Source of the DNA: Coffea arabica
Lineage: Eukaryota; Streptophyta; Magnoliopsida; Gentianales; Rubiaceae
Direction of reading: 5' to 3'
Assembly (NCBI RefSeq): GCF_036785885.1
Contig: NC_092322.1
Location: 39,639,994-39,703,993 of the forward strand
DNA length: 64,000 nt
Of the stretch, positions 22,701 through 34,700 are shown piece by piece; positions within the stretch are counted from its first letter, which is position 1, and each line of letters starts with the position of its first letter. The notes under the pieces were generated by a model. It was given only the letters and a program-made list of their open reading frames with translations. It was not told where the DNA came from and did not search any database. The position numbers were made by a program, and so were the translations under genes.

Positions 22701-25700
22701 GTCATCAAGACATCTCATGTACTGTCTGTAGATCAATTGGTTGATGTGTTTACCAAGAGTTTAGGGGGTTCTAGGGTGAAATACATTTGTAACAAGTTGG
22801 ATGCATATGATATATATGCTCCAACTTGAGGGGGAGTGTTAAGGGAATATAAGTATTCTTGTAGATAATAAATTAGTAAGGGTATTCTTGTAAATAGTTT
22901 GTTAGGTTTGTACTCCTATAAATACTAGTTGGTCACTCATAATACGGTGACTAGATCTTTTTCTCCCAAGATACCTGTTAACAGAGGCAAAGCAGAAATA
23001 CTCCACTTATGACAAGGAATTCTACGCTGTTATTCAATCTATTCGCCATTGGCATCATTATTTTATTTATAAGGAATTTGTCCTATATACTGATCATGAG
23101 GCCCTCAAATATATAAATTCTCAAAAGAAGTTGAGTCATCGACATGGCAAATGGGTTTCTTTCCTGCAACAATACAATTTTGTTAGCAAACACAAGGCAG
23201 GTGTTGAAAATAAGGTGGCTGATGCACTACGCCGTGTGCATCTTATCCTCACTACTATGGCTGTTCAAGTAATTGGGTTTGATTCACTTGAGCAAGATTA
23301 TCCTCATTGTAGAGATTTCAAGGTCATATATGAGGATTTAATGGCTGGTAAACAAGCAGAATATGCTGGTTTTTCCATCCATGATGGCTATCTTTTCAAG
23401 GGGACTCTACTTTGTGTTCCTAGTACTTCACTAAGGGAGGAGTTAATTTGGGAATTACACAGTGGAGGTGCTGCTGGACACTTTGGACGCGACGAGACAA
23501 TTGCCATGGTGCAAGATCGCTTCTATTGGCCAAGTATAAGACGGGATGTTGGCAAGACTGTTGGTAGATGCTGAATTTGTCAATTGGCCAAAGGGCGAAA
23601 GAAAAACACTGGTCTTTACATGCCACTACCCATTCCACATGAACCGTGGCAGGATTTGAGCATGGATTTTGTACTTGGACTATCAAGAACATTGCGAGGT
23701 TATGATTCTATACTAGTAGTTGTGGACAGATTTTCAAAAATGGCTCACTTCCTCCCATGTGCTAAGACTTCGGATGCTGTCCATATCGTTAAGATTTTCA
23801 TCAAAGAGATAGTTAGACTTTATGGACTGCCCATGACTATAGTTTTAGACAGGGATGTGAAGTTTATGAGTTACTTTTGGCGGACTTTGTGGAAGATGCT
23901 GCACACTAAAGTCAAGTTTTCTTCTTCTTTCCACCCACAAACGGACGGTCAGACAGAAGTTGTTAACTGCAGCCTTGGTGATCTACTTCGGTGTTTGGTT
24001 GGTGATCATGTTTCCAATTGGGATCAAATTCTACCAATGGCAGAATTCGCTTACAATAGTTCAGTGAATCGTTCAACTGGTTATAGTCCTTTTCAGGCTG
24101 TAACGGGAAATAATCCTCGCAAACCAATTGATTTGCTTCCATTACCAGTTAGTGCTCGTCCAAGTGCTGAAGCTGAGGCTTTTTCTAGGCATATTTTGGA
24201 TATACATGATGAAGTTCGACGCCGGATTGCTACCAGCAATGAAAGGTACAAGGCACATGCGGATTTGAAGAAGAAATTCGCAGAATTTGAAGAAGGGGAT
24301 GAAGTTATGGTTCGTATTCGGCCAGAGAGGTATCCTAAGGGCGTCTACAAGAAGCTACATTCAAGAAGTGCAGGCCCCTTCAAGGTTCTCAAGAAAATCA
24401 GCTCAAATGCTTATGTTCTTGAGTTACCCGATGATATGAGGATTAGCAATGTGTTCAATATTGAAGATTTGACTGCTTATAATGGGCATTAAGACGATTC
24501 GGCGGGTGGGACTTCTAAGGCTGTTCTTCCACCTCCTACACGCTTACGTGAAGCAATTGAAGATGTTCTTGACCACCAAATTGTGTCCACTAGAGGGGTG
24601 GTTACCAAAAGTTTCTTGTTCATTGGAGGGGACGCCCACGCACAGATTGTACATGGATTACCGAATCTGAATTTCAGAAGTTGGATCCAGATTTCTATGA
24701 GAGGTATCAGGCCATTAACTCGTCGGGGTCGAGTCTTTTCAAGCCGGGGAGAGATGATAGCGATAAGTGGCAAAAGTCCACTAAGGTTTATAGGAGACGT
24801 GGAAAGGATATGTCGAATGCCCAGGCATTGATTTGGCGTGCTTTTGATGACAAGGAACCAACTTGGGAGTTGGCCTGAATCCTATGGAGTTTATTTTTTG
24901 ATTTCTGTTGGCAGGGGTATTTTAGTAATTTGAATTAGCTGCAGGAATTTTATGTTTACAGTAATTTTTGTTTAGTAGTTATTCTTGGTAATTAGTAATT
25001 TGGTTGTTATAGGGAATAAGGAAGCTTAGCCTTCTAGCTTTCTTTCTAGTTATAATTCTATTCTAGTTAGGAATCCTAATTAGGATTGGAAAGGGATTTG
25101 TCCTAGATAGGAATCCTAATTAGGATTGGAAAGGAATTTGTCCTAGTGTCTATAAATATCAACTTCTCCACTAAGAGAAGGCAGTTTTTGGTCATTTAAT
25201 AAAATATTCCTGCAGACTTAACGTCTCCCTTAGGGCTGTGTGATGCATCCCAACTTTAGGTGTGAGGCCTAAAGATTCCTAGGAGTGATTCCTTGAACTA
25301 CCAACCAGTTTTACCTTCTTAAGCATAATTTGCCAGCCTATTTCAAGTTGCTATTTTAAGTTCGGTGATATTCAATATATAAGCCCTTCTACAACGCTAT
25401 TGTGCCTACCAAGTGTTCGTGCTGCGTCAATTCTCCATTTGTTTCTCTGTTCTGTTTACAGCTCTATTGTCTTCACCCCTGGTTTATTCTTGAAGGAATG
25501 CCATTTGTTACTTGTCATGCCAGTTTATTGTTCAAGTAGTACTTCTTTATAATAGCATTTGTAAGTTAAAGAAACTATTTGTAAGAGTTAATTTTGTTGA
25601 AGGAAAATTGGTAGATGTTTGCAAAAGAGCTTCCTTGGCAGGAAGAGGGTAAAGCTTTTGTAAATGGTGTTAAGATACAAGCCACCATTTATGGAGTATT

Positions 25701-28700
25701 TTCAGGATTACTAGGGTCCGTTGCACCTGATGGCATATTTTCTATGGGATCCTCATACTTCCATTCTCAAGTTTCTGGATCCTTCCTTTATTTTTAGGGT
25801 CAATCACACTTTTTCCCCCTGAACTTTGGGGGTAGTCACACTTTACCACCTTCAACCTTGCAAATATACAGTTAACCCCCAGTGAAGACTAGTTGACCTT
25901 GGAAATCTTAACTGCATAAAAAAAATGTCAGTGTTATGATGCAATTGCCCTTTTATTGTTGAAATTCTTTATAGTTTATTATTATTGCAGGAAGAGTGCA
26001 AAAGCTTTCGTAAACAGTGTTATGATGCAAACCATCATTTGTGGAGTATTTTCATGATTACTAGGGCTCTTTTCACCTGATGGCGTATTTTCTGTGGGAT
26101 TCTCATTCTTCCAATCTCCAGTTTTCTGGATACTTCCTTATTTTTAGGTTAATCACCCTTTGCCCCCTCCGAGGTTTGGGGGTAGTCACACTTTACCACC
26201 CTCAACTTTAATAATATACACTTTACCCACAATGGAGACTAGTTGACCTTGGGAATCTTAACTTCATAAAAAAATGAGTGGTTTGATAAAATTGCCCTTT
26301 TGCTGTTGAAATTCTTTATAGTTTACTATTATTGCCCTTGTATAGCTGACAGAAAGTGAATTGGACTAGATCTCTATTAGTTTAAAATTAAGGCATGTCA
26401 GCCCCTTTTAGCAATTTTGGTTATGTATTTAATATTTAACTAATATGACAAACAAAGAAGACAATACTATTATTCTAACAGTTTTGCATAAACAAGAATA
26501 ATAAAAATCATTTCTTAAAAAATATCAAGCTTAATATTACCTTATTTTTCTTCAAAAAAAAAATTGCTTCCTCTATCTGTGATTGTTACTCTGTTATTTA
26601 TACCTGTTGTTTGATTTAATGGCTAGTTAATTGAAGAAAGTCTATATAAAAATGAAATCCAATGGGAAAAATTTTATGGATAATGAAATAAATGTGAACT
26701 CTTTTCTCTTTTTTATTAATTTGATATTTTTGTATGGTAGTTATTATAAAAAGATGATCATCTTTTAGCAATAGTAGGGAAATTGTTGTAAGTTATAGAT
26801 AATCTCACAAATAAAAGGGTAATAATGCCATTGCATTTTTCTCTTAATCTTTTTGGTAGAAATCTTTGACTAGTCTTTATGGGGTTAAAGTGTATCTTTT
26901 AAGGTTGAGAGGGGAAAGTGTGACTACCCCAGAGTTTAGGGGAGCAAAGTGTGATTAACCCTTATTTTTATTTGATATTGTCATGCCTTTGTCTTGGGCC
27001 CTCCCCAAAATCATTATCAGTTTCCAGAAATAGTAAATAAGTTATTTGCCCTTTTTAAGTGTATTCTCCTTATAAACATTTACTACTAAGAAACACATGG
27101 GTTCCTCTAGAGAATGAAAAGGTGCTTTCAAGTGCGTGTATGGTACCAACATTTTGATGTTGGAACTTTGTTCAGTTACCAGCAGAAACGTTGGGTTCTT
27201 TGTTTATTAGATGTGGGTCTGAAGTGTTTGACTAAAATATAATACAGAGCTGGACAGCTTTTTTTTTTTTTTTTTAAAGCAAATTAGACAGCTGGGGCAG
27301 TTATCAAGCAGTAACTTTTGAAGCTTCTATCTTCTATCCATCTACTATTACAATAATACACACTGTTCCTGAAAAGCGTTACCTTTTACGAGTGGCATAC
27401 TTTGTGGCTTTAGACATTTTCATTTTCTCTAAGCTTCAATTTGTTACCTTAATTTACTGGTGGAATGGGGTCGAGACGGTATTCATCCTAGGCTAGAAGC
27501 TTTCCAATATATTTTAGTCTTCTACGATTGTGTTGTTGCTCTATGCATTTGAACCAGTTGGGAAGTGTGTCCACCTGAGATACATCTGGAGTTGTGTGAA
27601 GACTGGAATTTCACCTAACATGAAGAACTGTTTTTAAGTCTACAAGTGTCTCTACTCTTTTCTTGAGAAACAATTTTGATGGTTTGATCAGAATGATATA
27701 AGGAGTGGTAGAAGGGAGATTATTTAGAAAAAGAGATTTAGTGGAGATGCGATGAAGTATTCATGTCTGCAAATATGGTTTTGGTAGACTTACGGGTTTT
27801 GCTTATACTTGCTCTTTTAAAAATAATGTCAATCTTGTTAGAAAACTAAATAATGCTAATATTCAGTCAGGCATTGCTTTGGTAGGCGCCCTTAGTACCT
27901 GCAATGCATGCTGTGAAGCCCAACAAATGGTCTGGTAGCATGAGACGGGGACCAAAGTAGATATAAATGTAGGACTTCGTCATAGCTCGTCCTCTCTCTC
28001 TCTCTTTTTAGATGGAGTTTGGGTTTACAGTCGCAAAAGCTCGGGAGCTGGCAGTATTGTTATTTCTCAATGAATCTTTAGCTACTTTTTGTGCACATTA
28101 ACATATTTATATTTGCCAAACTGAGGCAAATTTTATACCGCAAATAAACAGTGACATCTCTTTGGCCTTAGCTAATTAGCTTGAAAGTAAATTAATTGAA
28201 TGAAGAAACTCTGGTTTTTCACTTAGGCAGTTCTAGGTGGTCTTTCTGCAAATGGTAAATGAAATCTTAGATATCAAACAATAACAGTAGAATGAATGAG
28301 CCATGTGCATGGTACTTTCTATCTCACAACACCAATTAGTACAGGGTAGAAAATCTTCTGACGTGGTGCTTTATACGACAAGATTACAGGCCAACCCAAG
28401 GCCTCACATGTACCAAGGATGTTGTAGGTGCTAGGCTTTTATTGGAGCACATGACCAAATTCTGTGTAGTGTCTTGTAAGTCTCAAAGTTGAGCAAATTG
28501 TGCTTTCTTAAATTCATTTTTGGTTGAAACTCCCGTGCTAACCGTGCAAACTATATTGATGGGTCTGAGGACCTGTCTTATTCCACCTCCTTTTGGTCAT
28601 TAAGTTCATTTTTAGGCTGTGGCTTTGCTTGTAATGTTTGTGATCCTTTTTGGTACTTCATTAGGTGTATGGATGATATTTTCTTCAAAGTCGTTATGCA

Positions 28701-31700
28701 AGCTGATATCGTTCATTGGTTATAGTATTTCTTTTTAGGTTCTTAAATATACTTTTGTGGAAGTTGTAAATTGCAATGCAACATCATAATGATAGCTGGG
28801 AATTTAAGAGAGAATATCTTGATAAGATGATCCCAAGCGTTTGGCTTTCCACCTGACTTTGTACTATTGTCAATTGATGGGTCACTGAATGCCTTTCTAA
28901 AATATATCTGGTATCTTGTTTCTTTTTCTTCTTTTTTTGTTAATCATTTTTATTGAATTTTCTATGAAGGATATATTTCTGTTCTAGATCGAGCAAAATA
29001 TTGTAAGAATAGTTTCGCGAGTGTCATGTTTCCTGTTAGTGGCTTTGTAAAGATTTTCCTATGTTCTTTTGTTCTGAAATCGAATTGTTACTATTACTCC
29101 ATGGAATAGACATTTTTATGATTGCTTTTGAGTTACGTTTGCAGCAATTTTAATTTTGTTTAGTGTGAGGCTTTCTTTTGTTTGTTCCTGTATTCATTAG
29201 TTCTGATTGACGTCTGTGTTGTTTTTCAGGGACATAGCAAATCAACAGTTAGCTGCACATGCGGTTAGCATGGGTGAATCAGTTCCAGTTCATCATAAAG
29301 ATGTGACTTCTACTAAACAAGTTACTTTCAAAGATCTTGTTAGCAGTGATATGGAGGATTCTGACTTGGAGGGACAACAGAATGACACAGAGCCACAAGA
29401 TAATTGGGCCTCTAAAAGCTCAGCATATACTAGTGCTCTTGATGATGCAAGCACCTCGTATTCTCCTTATTTACCCCCTGTTCTTGAAGAACCTTCGTCA
29501 TCTTTCTCTGAAGGTAAGAATTCTTGTGTTTTGGTTGTTATAGTTATTCTTAAGCATGATGTTACCCACTGTTCATTAATTCTACTGCCTTCCTAGCTGG
29601 AGAAGATGATCCGTTACCTGCAATAGAGGGCCTGCAAATTTCTGGCGAAGCGTTTCTAGGACAGGAACTCCTAGCATGTGGATTCTCGATTAATGGAACT
29701 ACTAGTTGTAATTTTGAGGTGTTCTGTTTTTGCTATTCAACATTATTTCTTTTTTTCTTTTTTGGTTCCCTTTTGCTTGCTCTCTTTTCTCTAGTTATAT
29801 CAAAAAGTGCTTATGCTATATGATTGTGTGAAAGTTTTTAATTGTATCTTTGAACTTGCAGTGGGTGCGTCATCTGGAGGATGGATCTTTTCACTGCATA
29901 GATGGTATTCATGGATAAATAGATATCTTTTTATTTCCATTGCTGCAAAAATTCGTCATGTTAAGTTGTTAGTGTTGTAATTGACAGGGGCAAAGCAACC
30001 AAACTATCTGGTTACTGCAGATGATGTAGATACGTACCTTGCTATTGAAGTCCAACCACTGGACAACAGGAAGCGGAAGGTATAGTGTCTCTCTTACTGG
30101 CTAGTGATCTACTTCCTCTTTTAATTGCAGTAAACCTGATTTGTTGGTAAATTAAATGAATATTAGTTTTATCTGCTTCCTGATTATATTAATTGAGAAT
30201 TACTGTTGTTCTGATTTTAGTTATTGCTGTAATTGCTGATCAGTAAAATTAGGATATTCATCTGTTGCCCATCTAATTGCCTTTTCATTCATTTCAAAGC
30301 ATCAAAGAATGCAACAATTATTTTTTTATTCATGCTTGAAGTAGTAAAAGAGAATGCCAACAATTAATTTTTTAGTCATGCTTGAAGTAGGAAAGAGGTA
30401 AAGCGAAGGAGAGAGATCTTGCCTTTGTGGGTTCCAAGGGTAACATACTGCTCAGTAGGTCATGTCTCATAATCATTGACTAGTGAAACTGCCAAAAGTG
30501 TTTAAAGGAGCTAAACTTCTTTATCTCTAAGCCTATCAGGACAAGAAACATCATGAATTAGTCTCCTCAGCCAATTTTGTACTTGCCTATTCTCCTCTCT
30601 GAAGCTTATACATGTCACCCTTCTGCGAGGCATTCTATACGCTCCACCTTCTCCCTCTGACTATATTTTATTTTATTTTTTCATTGTACAATCTAGAATT
30701 AACGCTTATAGTTTAAGATAGTAGGGCTACATTTACTGTTTTGTGCATTATTCACTTGCATGTTATTATATCAGTCAAATGTATGGATAGGGGTCTGTTC
30801 TCCTTTGTTGTCGAGTAAGGATTTCATTGGCCCAGATTTAGCATGGTCGACGATTGCTGTCATTTTGCATAGCATTTAAAATGTATTTGTGGTGAGGCAA
30901 CAAGGCAAAAAGATCAGTTTTTCCAAATATGCCATGGCCTTCTCCCCCTATCTTACCCACTGCTGTTGCTTTGCCTTCTTTTCTTATTCTTTGTGCAACT
31001 AAGACTAGTTTTTCCGAATATGCCATGACCTTCTTGCTGCCTATCTTACACACTGCTGTTGCTGTGTCTTCTTTTCTTATGCCATGTGTAACCACCAGAT
31101 AGGGAAGGGGAGTGGGGGCGAGGGGAAAGAGGGGAGGCAGAAAAAGGGGTGGCGTTGGGTTGGGTGGTGGAGTGGTAAAGAGGGGGAGGGAGAGAAGGGG
31201 AGGGGGTGGTGGTGGTTATGGGGATGGAGGTGGAGGCGGGATAGAAGAGGCAAAGGAGGAGGGGTGCTGGGTGGAGTCAGTGGTTGGTGGTTCGAGGAAG
31301 GAGGGGAGAAGATTGGATGGAGGGAGGGGAGGTGGGGGGTGGTGTTTGTGAAAATCCATTAATCCTTTGGGTTTTTGGACAAATTCCTAAAACAACTTCT
31401 TTGATTCAGTGAAGTTTTAGACGAACTCCCAAATACCCAAAGGATGGCTTGAAGTTTTGCCGGTCTTTAGAGAAAATTGAACTAATATATTGACCTCCGC
31501 CAGTATGGCTTGAAAAACTCCCCAAGTAAGAATTGCGAGATAGTCCAAAAGACAGATTGGTCAATCATCCTTCAAACTTACAAGTCAGAAATTGCAATGG
31601 GTCAGTGCTTCAGCTTCAAGGTTTGAAGGAGATGATGATATATGCACAATATAATAGAATAGATACTTCTATCCTACAAGAGAGGTCAAAAATATTTCAA

Positions 31701-34700
31701 AACCTTTTGCTTAGTTCATAACCGGTCAGTGTTTAGTGCAACTTACTGGTCACATTATTGATAGAGCTCTAGTACATTTTAGTTGTTTATGTTGAGACTT
31801 CATTGTACAATGTGGTTCATATGTTCTTAAAATCAGGTTGGTTGACATTTTGTGTATAAATTTGCAACCAAACACATTTGGTTCCTACTCCAATCCTGTT
31901 TCCAGGATACATATGAAACAGCTCCAGAGCTCCCCCCCGGCCTTCCCAGTGATGGAGGCTTGATGACTCTGTACTTGACCCTTTCAAACATCATATTCTC
32001 AAACTTTATCATTGTGTATGATTAATAAGAAGTTACAATCTGTTGTGAATAACAGAATGCAGAAACATTAGATTAATGTTGGATTAGATGTCATCTAAAG
32101 TCACAAAAGAATGAGCTTCTGAAATGCTATTCATCTAGAAGTGTTAAATGAAGTTCATGTACTACATATAGTCGTCAAATCTCACAATTTGATGAATTAC
32201 TTATAACGCTATCCACCAAATTCAAAAACTCAGTGGAAAATTTGGCTCAATACTGAGCTTGTTGGTAGGGAGAATGGCCTCAACATCTAATTGTTAATGT
32301 TTTGTCCTTATCTCCTCTGGAGCAGTGTTTGATTGCTTTGTGTTTCACACAACTGAAGTGTTGGATCTTAATATAGATTTCCGTTACTTTATAGCTAGCT
32401 GTAGAACTGTATTATTCGGACGTTGAAAAACAAGTCTGATGGGCATTCTGTTTCAAAATTAGTGTTTCTGTTCTCAGTGGGTTATTCATGCAATCGAAAG
32501 TTTTATCTTCTTTAATGTTCTTTGATATTTGATATCTGACTTTTGTCTTAAAACTACTGTAGGAAGCCCATCATACACTATTCCTATATGGTGATTAAGG
32601 GCACATCTATTACTGTTGTATTTCTGGATATGTGCCAATATGCATTTAATCTATAATGCCAAAAATGATGTCATTGAACTAAAATCTAATCTAAGTTTGG
32701 AGTGGTTTTGGTGGTGTTTTTTCACTCTGCTGTTGGTAATCCTTGTCTATGGAGTCTGACATGTTTTCATCTCATTGACTTTTCAGGGGGAACTGGTAAA
32801 AGTTTTTGCCAATGAACATAGAAAGATCACTTGCGGTAATCTATTCAACTTTTTAATTTATTAATATCTGAAATTTGAACTTGTGTTTGTTTATGTACTT
32901 CTGTATTATGGATTGACTTTTACTGCAGTGATTTGTTGAGAAAGTTCCCAATAGGGGCAGTGGAAGTTTGGTAGTTCAGAAAGAGAATGTTTGCTTAGAT
33001 TTTAGAAAGAGTCAGGTTGCAAACTCATTTTTTTATCTCCAGAATAGAACTTCCTTGAAGTAAGCGTTAGGTGTTTTTAGAAGATTCTTCTAAAAAACTT
33101 GTGGAAATGAGTTTGATGTACTACTGCAAATCAGCTGCAGAAGTGTTCTAAAGTTTTCCTTCTGGCGCCACAGTACATGGTAAATTCCTTTTGATGATAG
33201 TATGACTTTATTGAATTCCGACTAGGCTGGTAGAGGGAAACAAATAAGCAGGGTTTCCAACTAGTGCATGTGATCTTTGTCATTAAGGAGTTGACCTCTG
33301 TCAGCATATCGTGGAGCATGAAGAGCAAAATGAGCTGATCATGACTGTCTCTTATGGAATTTTGAACCTGGTTGACCACTATTGTTGTGTTATGGGTTTG
33401 CACAGAAGCAAAATGGATTAAACATATTGATGTGCTTGACAGGAATGTTTTTATGAACAAGAGTGGTGTTCAGTTAAATAGATTGATGAGTGGCTGTTGT
33501 GCTGCTAATTCGTACCAATCATCAACTTTGGCTATGGTAATCTATGAGGGTATTTTACCCTGAAAGTCCCTAATGATTTTAGAAGGACTACTGTAGTTCT
33601 TAAACTATGTTAGTCATATGAATTTGGCCTTTTGGTATCAATGAAATGTTAACTGTCAAGGAGGCCTTGGTTTAGTGGCTAAGGTTGAGGCTTGGGAATT
33701 AGAGGTCCTGGATTCAAATCCCCCCTCCCCTTTCCCGTTTCTTAAATCCCACACTTCCCCTGCATAAAAGATAAATAAATGAGTAAAGAAATAAAATCAA
33801 ACATAAAAAAAAGGGAAAAAACCCAAGCCTAAATCCTTTATCTGCAAGAGTCAAATGGCTGAAGGATTTCAGGGAATAATTCCAAGCCAAGAGACATCAG
33901 TATAGAAAACTAGACCACAAACATGTTTTGCAACTATCCTTTTATATTTCTATCCACCTTTTTATCTCGCATACATTACATCACAAAAAGCACTGCAGTG
34001 TTTTTACAAAATATTATTCCAAATAATCTCCTTCCCAGTACAAGAAGTATAATTTGTTGCAATTTCCTGCATATATGAGGAGGGTTTTTTTTATTGATGA
34101 CGGTGAAGCTGTTTGATTTATTTGTTAGTTGCAACTTCCCTGCGTGTAATAGTGTGTGTGTATATATACATGTATATGTATGTGTGTGTGTGCGCGTGCG
34201 CATACACGTGCGCATACGTGTATAAAGACACACACACACACACAGACATGTCTTTATAGACATATCTATATATCTATATATATGTATGTGTGTGTGTATA
34301 TTGATGTGTCTGTATTGATTAGGTGTTTTTCAAAAACTTTACCGCAACAATATATCTCCAAAATTTCACAATTATCCTAGGGCATTCTTAAAATTTAGAA
34401 ATATATTGGGGTAATTTTTTTACCACCCCCCCCCCCCCCCCCCCAATTCTCTCCTCGCTCACTCCTCTCTTCCTCCCTCCTCCCCCACCACCTCACCTTT
34501 CTCCTCCTGCCTCCCTCTGCCACCTCCCATTTTCCTCTCTTCCTCCACCCTTTCTCCTACCCCCCATGTTTTCCTCCTCCCTTGTTCCTCTCTTCCTCCC
34601 CTCCTCCGTACCACCTACCCCACCACCTCACCTTCCCCTTTGGCCTCCCCCGCCACCCTTTCCCCATCTGGTTTCCCCATGCCTCCACATTCCTGGCCTC

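Larger units (their letters stand above)
19179..22983 (+). mobile_element. Ty1/Copia retrotransposon nested in the gypsy element
   Basis: Two 147-bp LTRs (19179-19325, 22837-22983) start TGTTAA and end TTAACA, flanked by GAGGC. The primer site TGGTATCAGAGC (19326-19337) is perfect for initiator-Met tRNA, and the purine tract TTGAGGGGGAG precedes the 3' LTR. The order protease, integrase, RT, RNase H defines Copia. Only about 180 bp separate the primer site from the first pol-type frame, so gag is almost wholly missing. Pol has a TGG-to-TGA stop, further stops and frame changes, so it is defective. It lies in the same orientation as the gypsy element and host gene. Confidence 0.95.
15514..25429 (+). 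mobile_element. Ty3/gypsy chromovirus-type LTR retrotransposon in intron 11
   Basis: Two LTRs of 671 and 675 bp (15514-16184 and 24755-25429) start TGATAG and end GCGTCA, flanked by the 5-bp duplication ATTCT. A primer site TGGTATCCGAGC (16189-16200) resembles initiator-Met tRNA sites with one change, and a purine tract AAGCCGGGGAGAGA precedes the 3' LTR. Coding order is gag, protease, RT, RNase H, integrase, chromodomain, which places it among chromoviruses; the clade is not resolved. It lies in the same orientation as the host gene. It is interrupted by a complete nested Copia element and by several stops and frameshifts, so it is not autonomous. Without the Copia insert and its duplicated 5 bp it would be about 6.1 kb. 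Confidence 0.95.

Noticed and set aside
31084..31362. Gly/Trp/Arg-rich frames of 79-92 aa
   Set aside because: Translation of the G-rich intronic tract; not a gene.
33976..34380. Cys/Thr/His-rich frames
   Set aside because: Translation of the TG/CA microsatellite.
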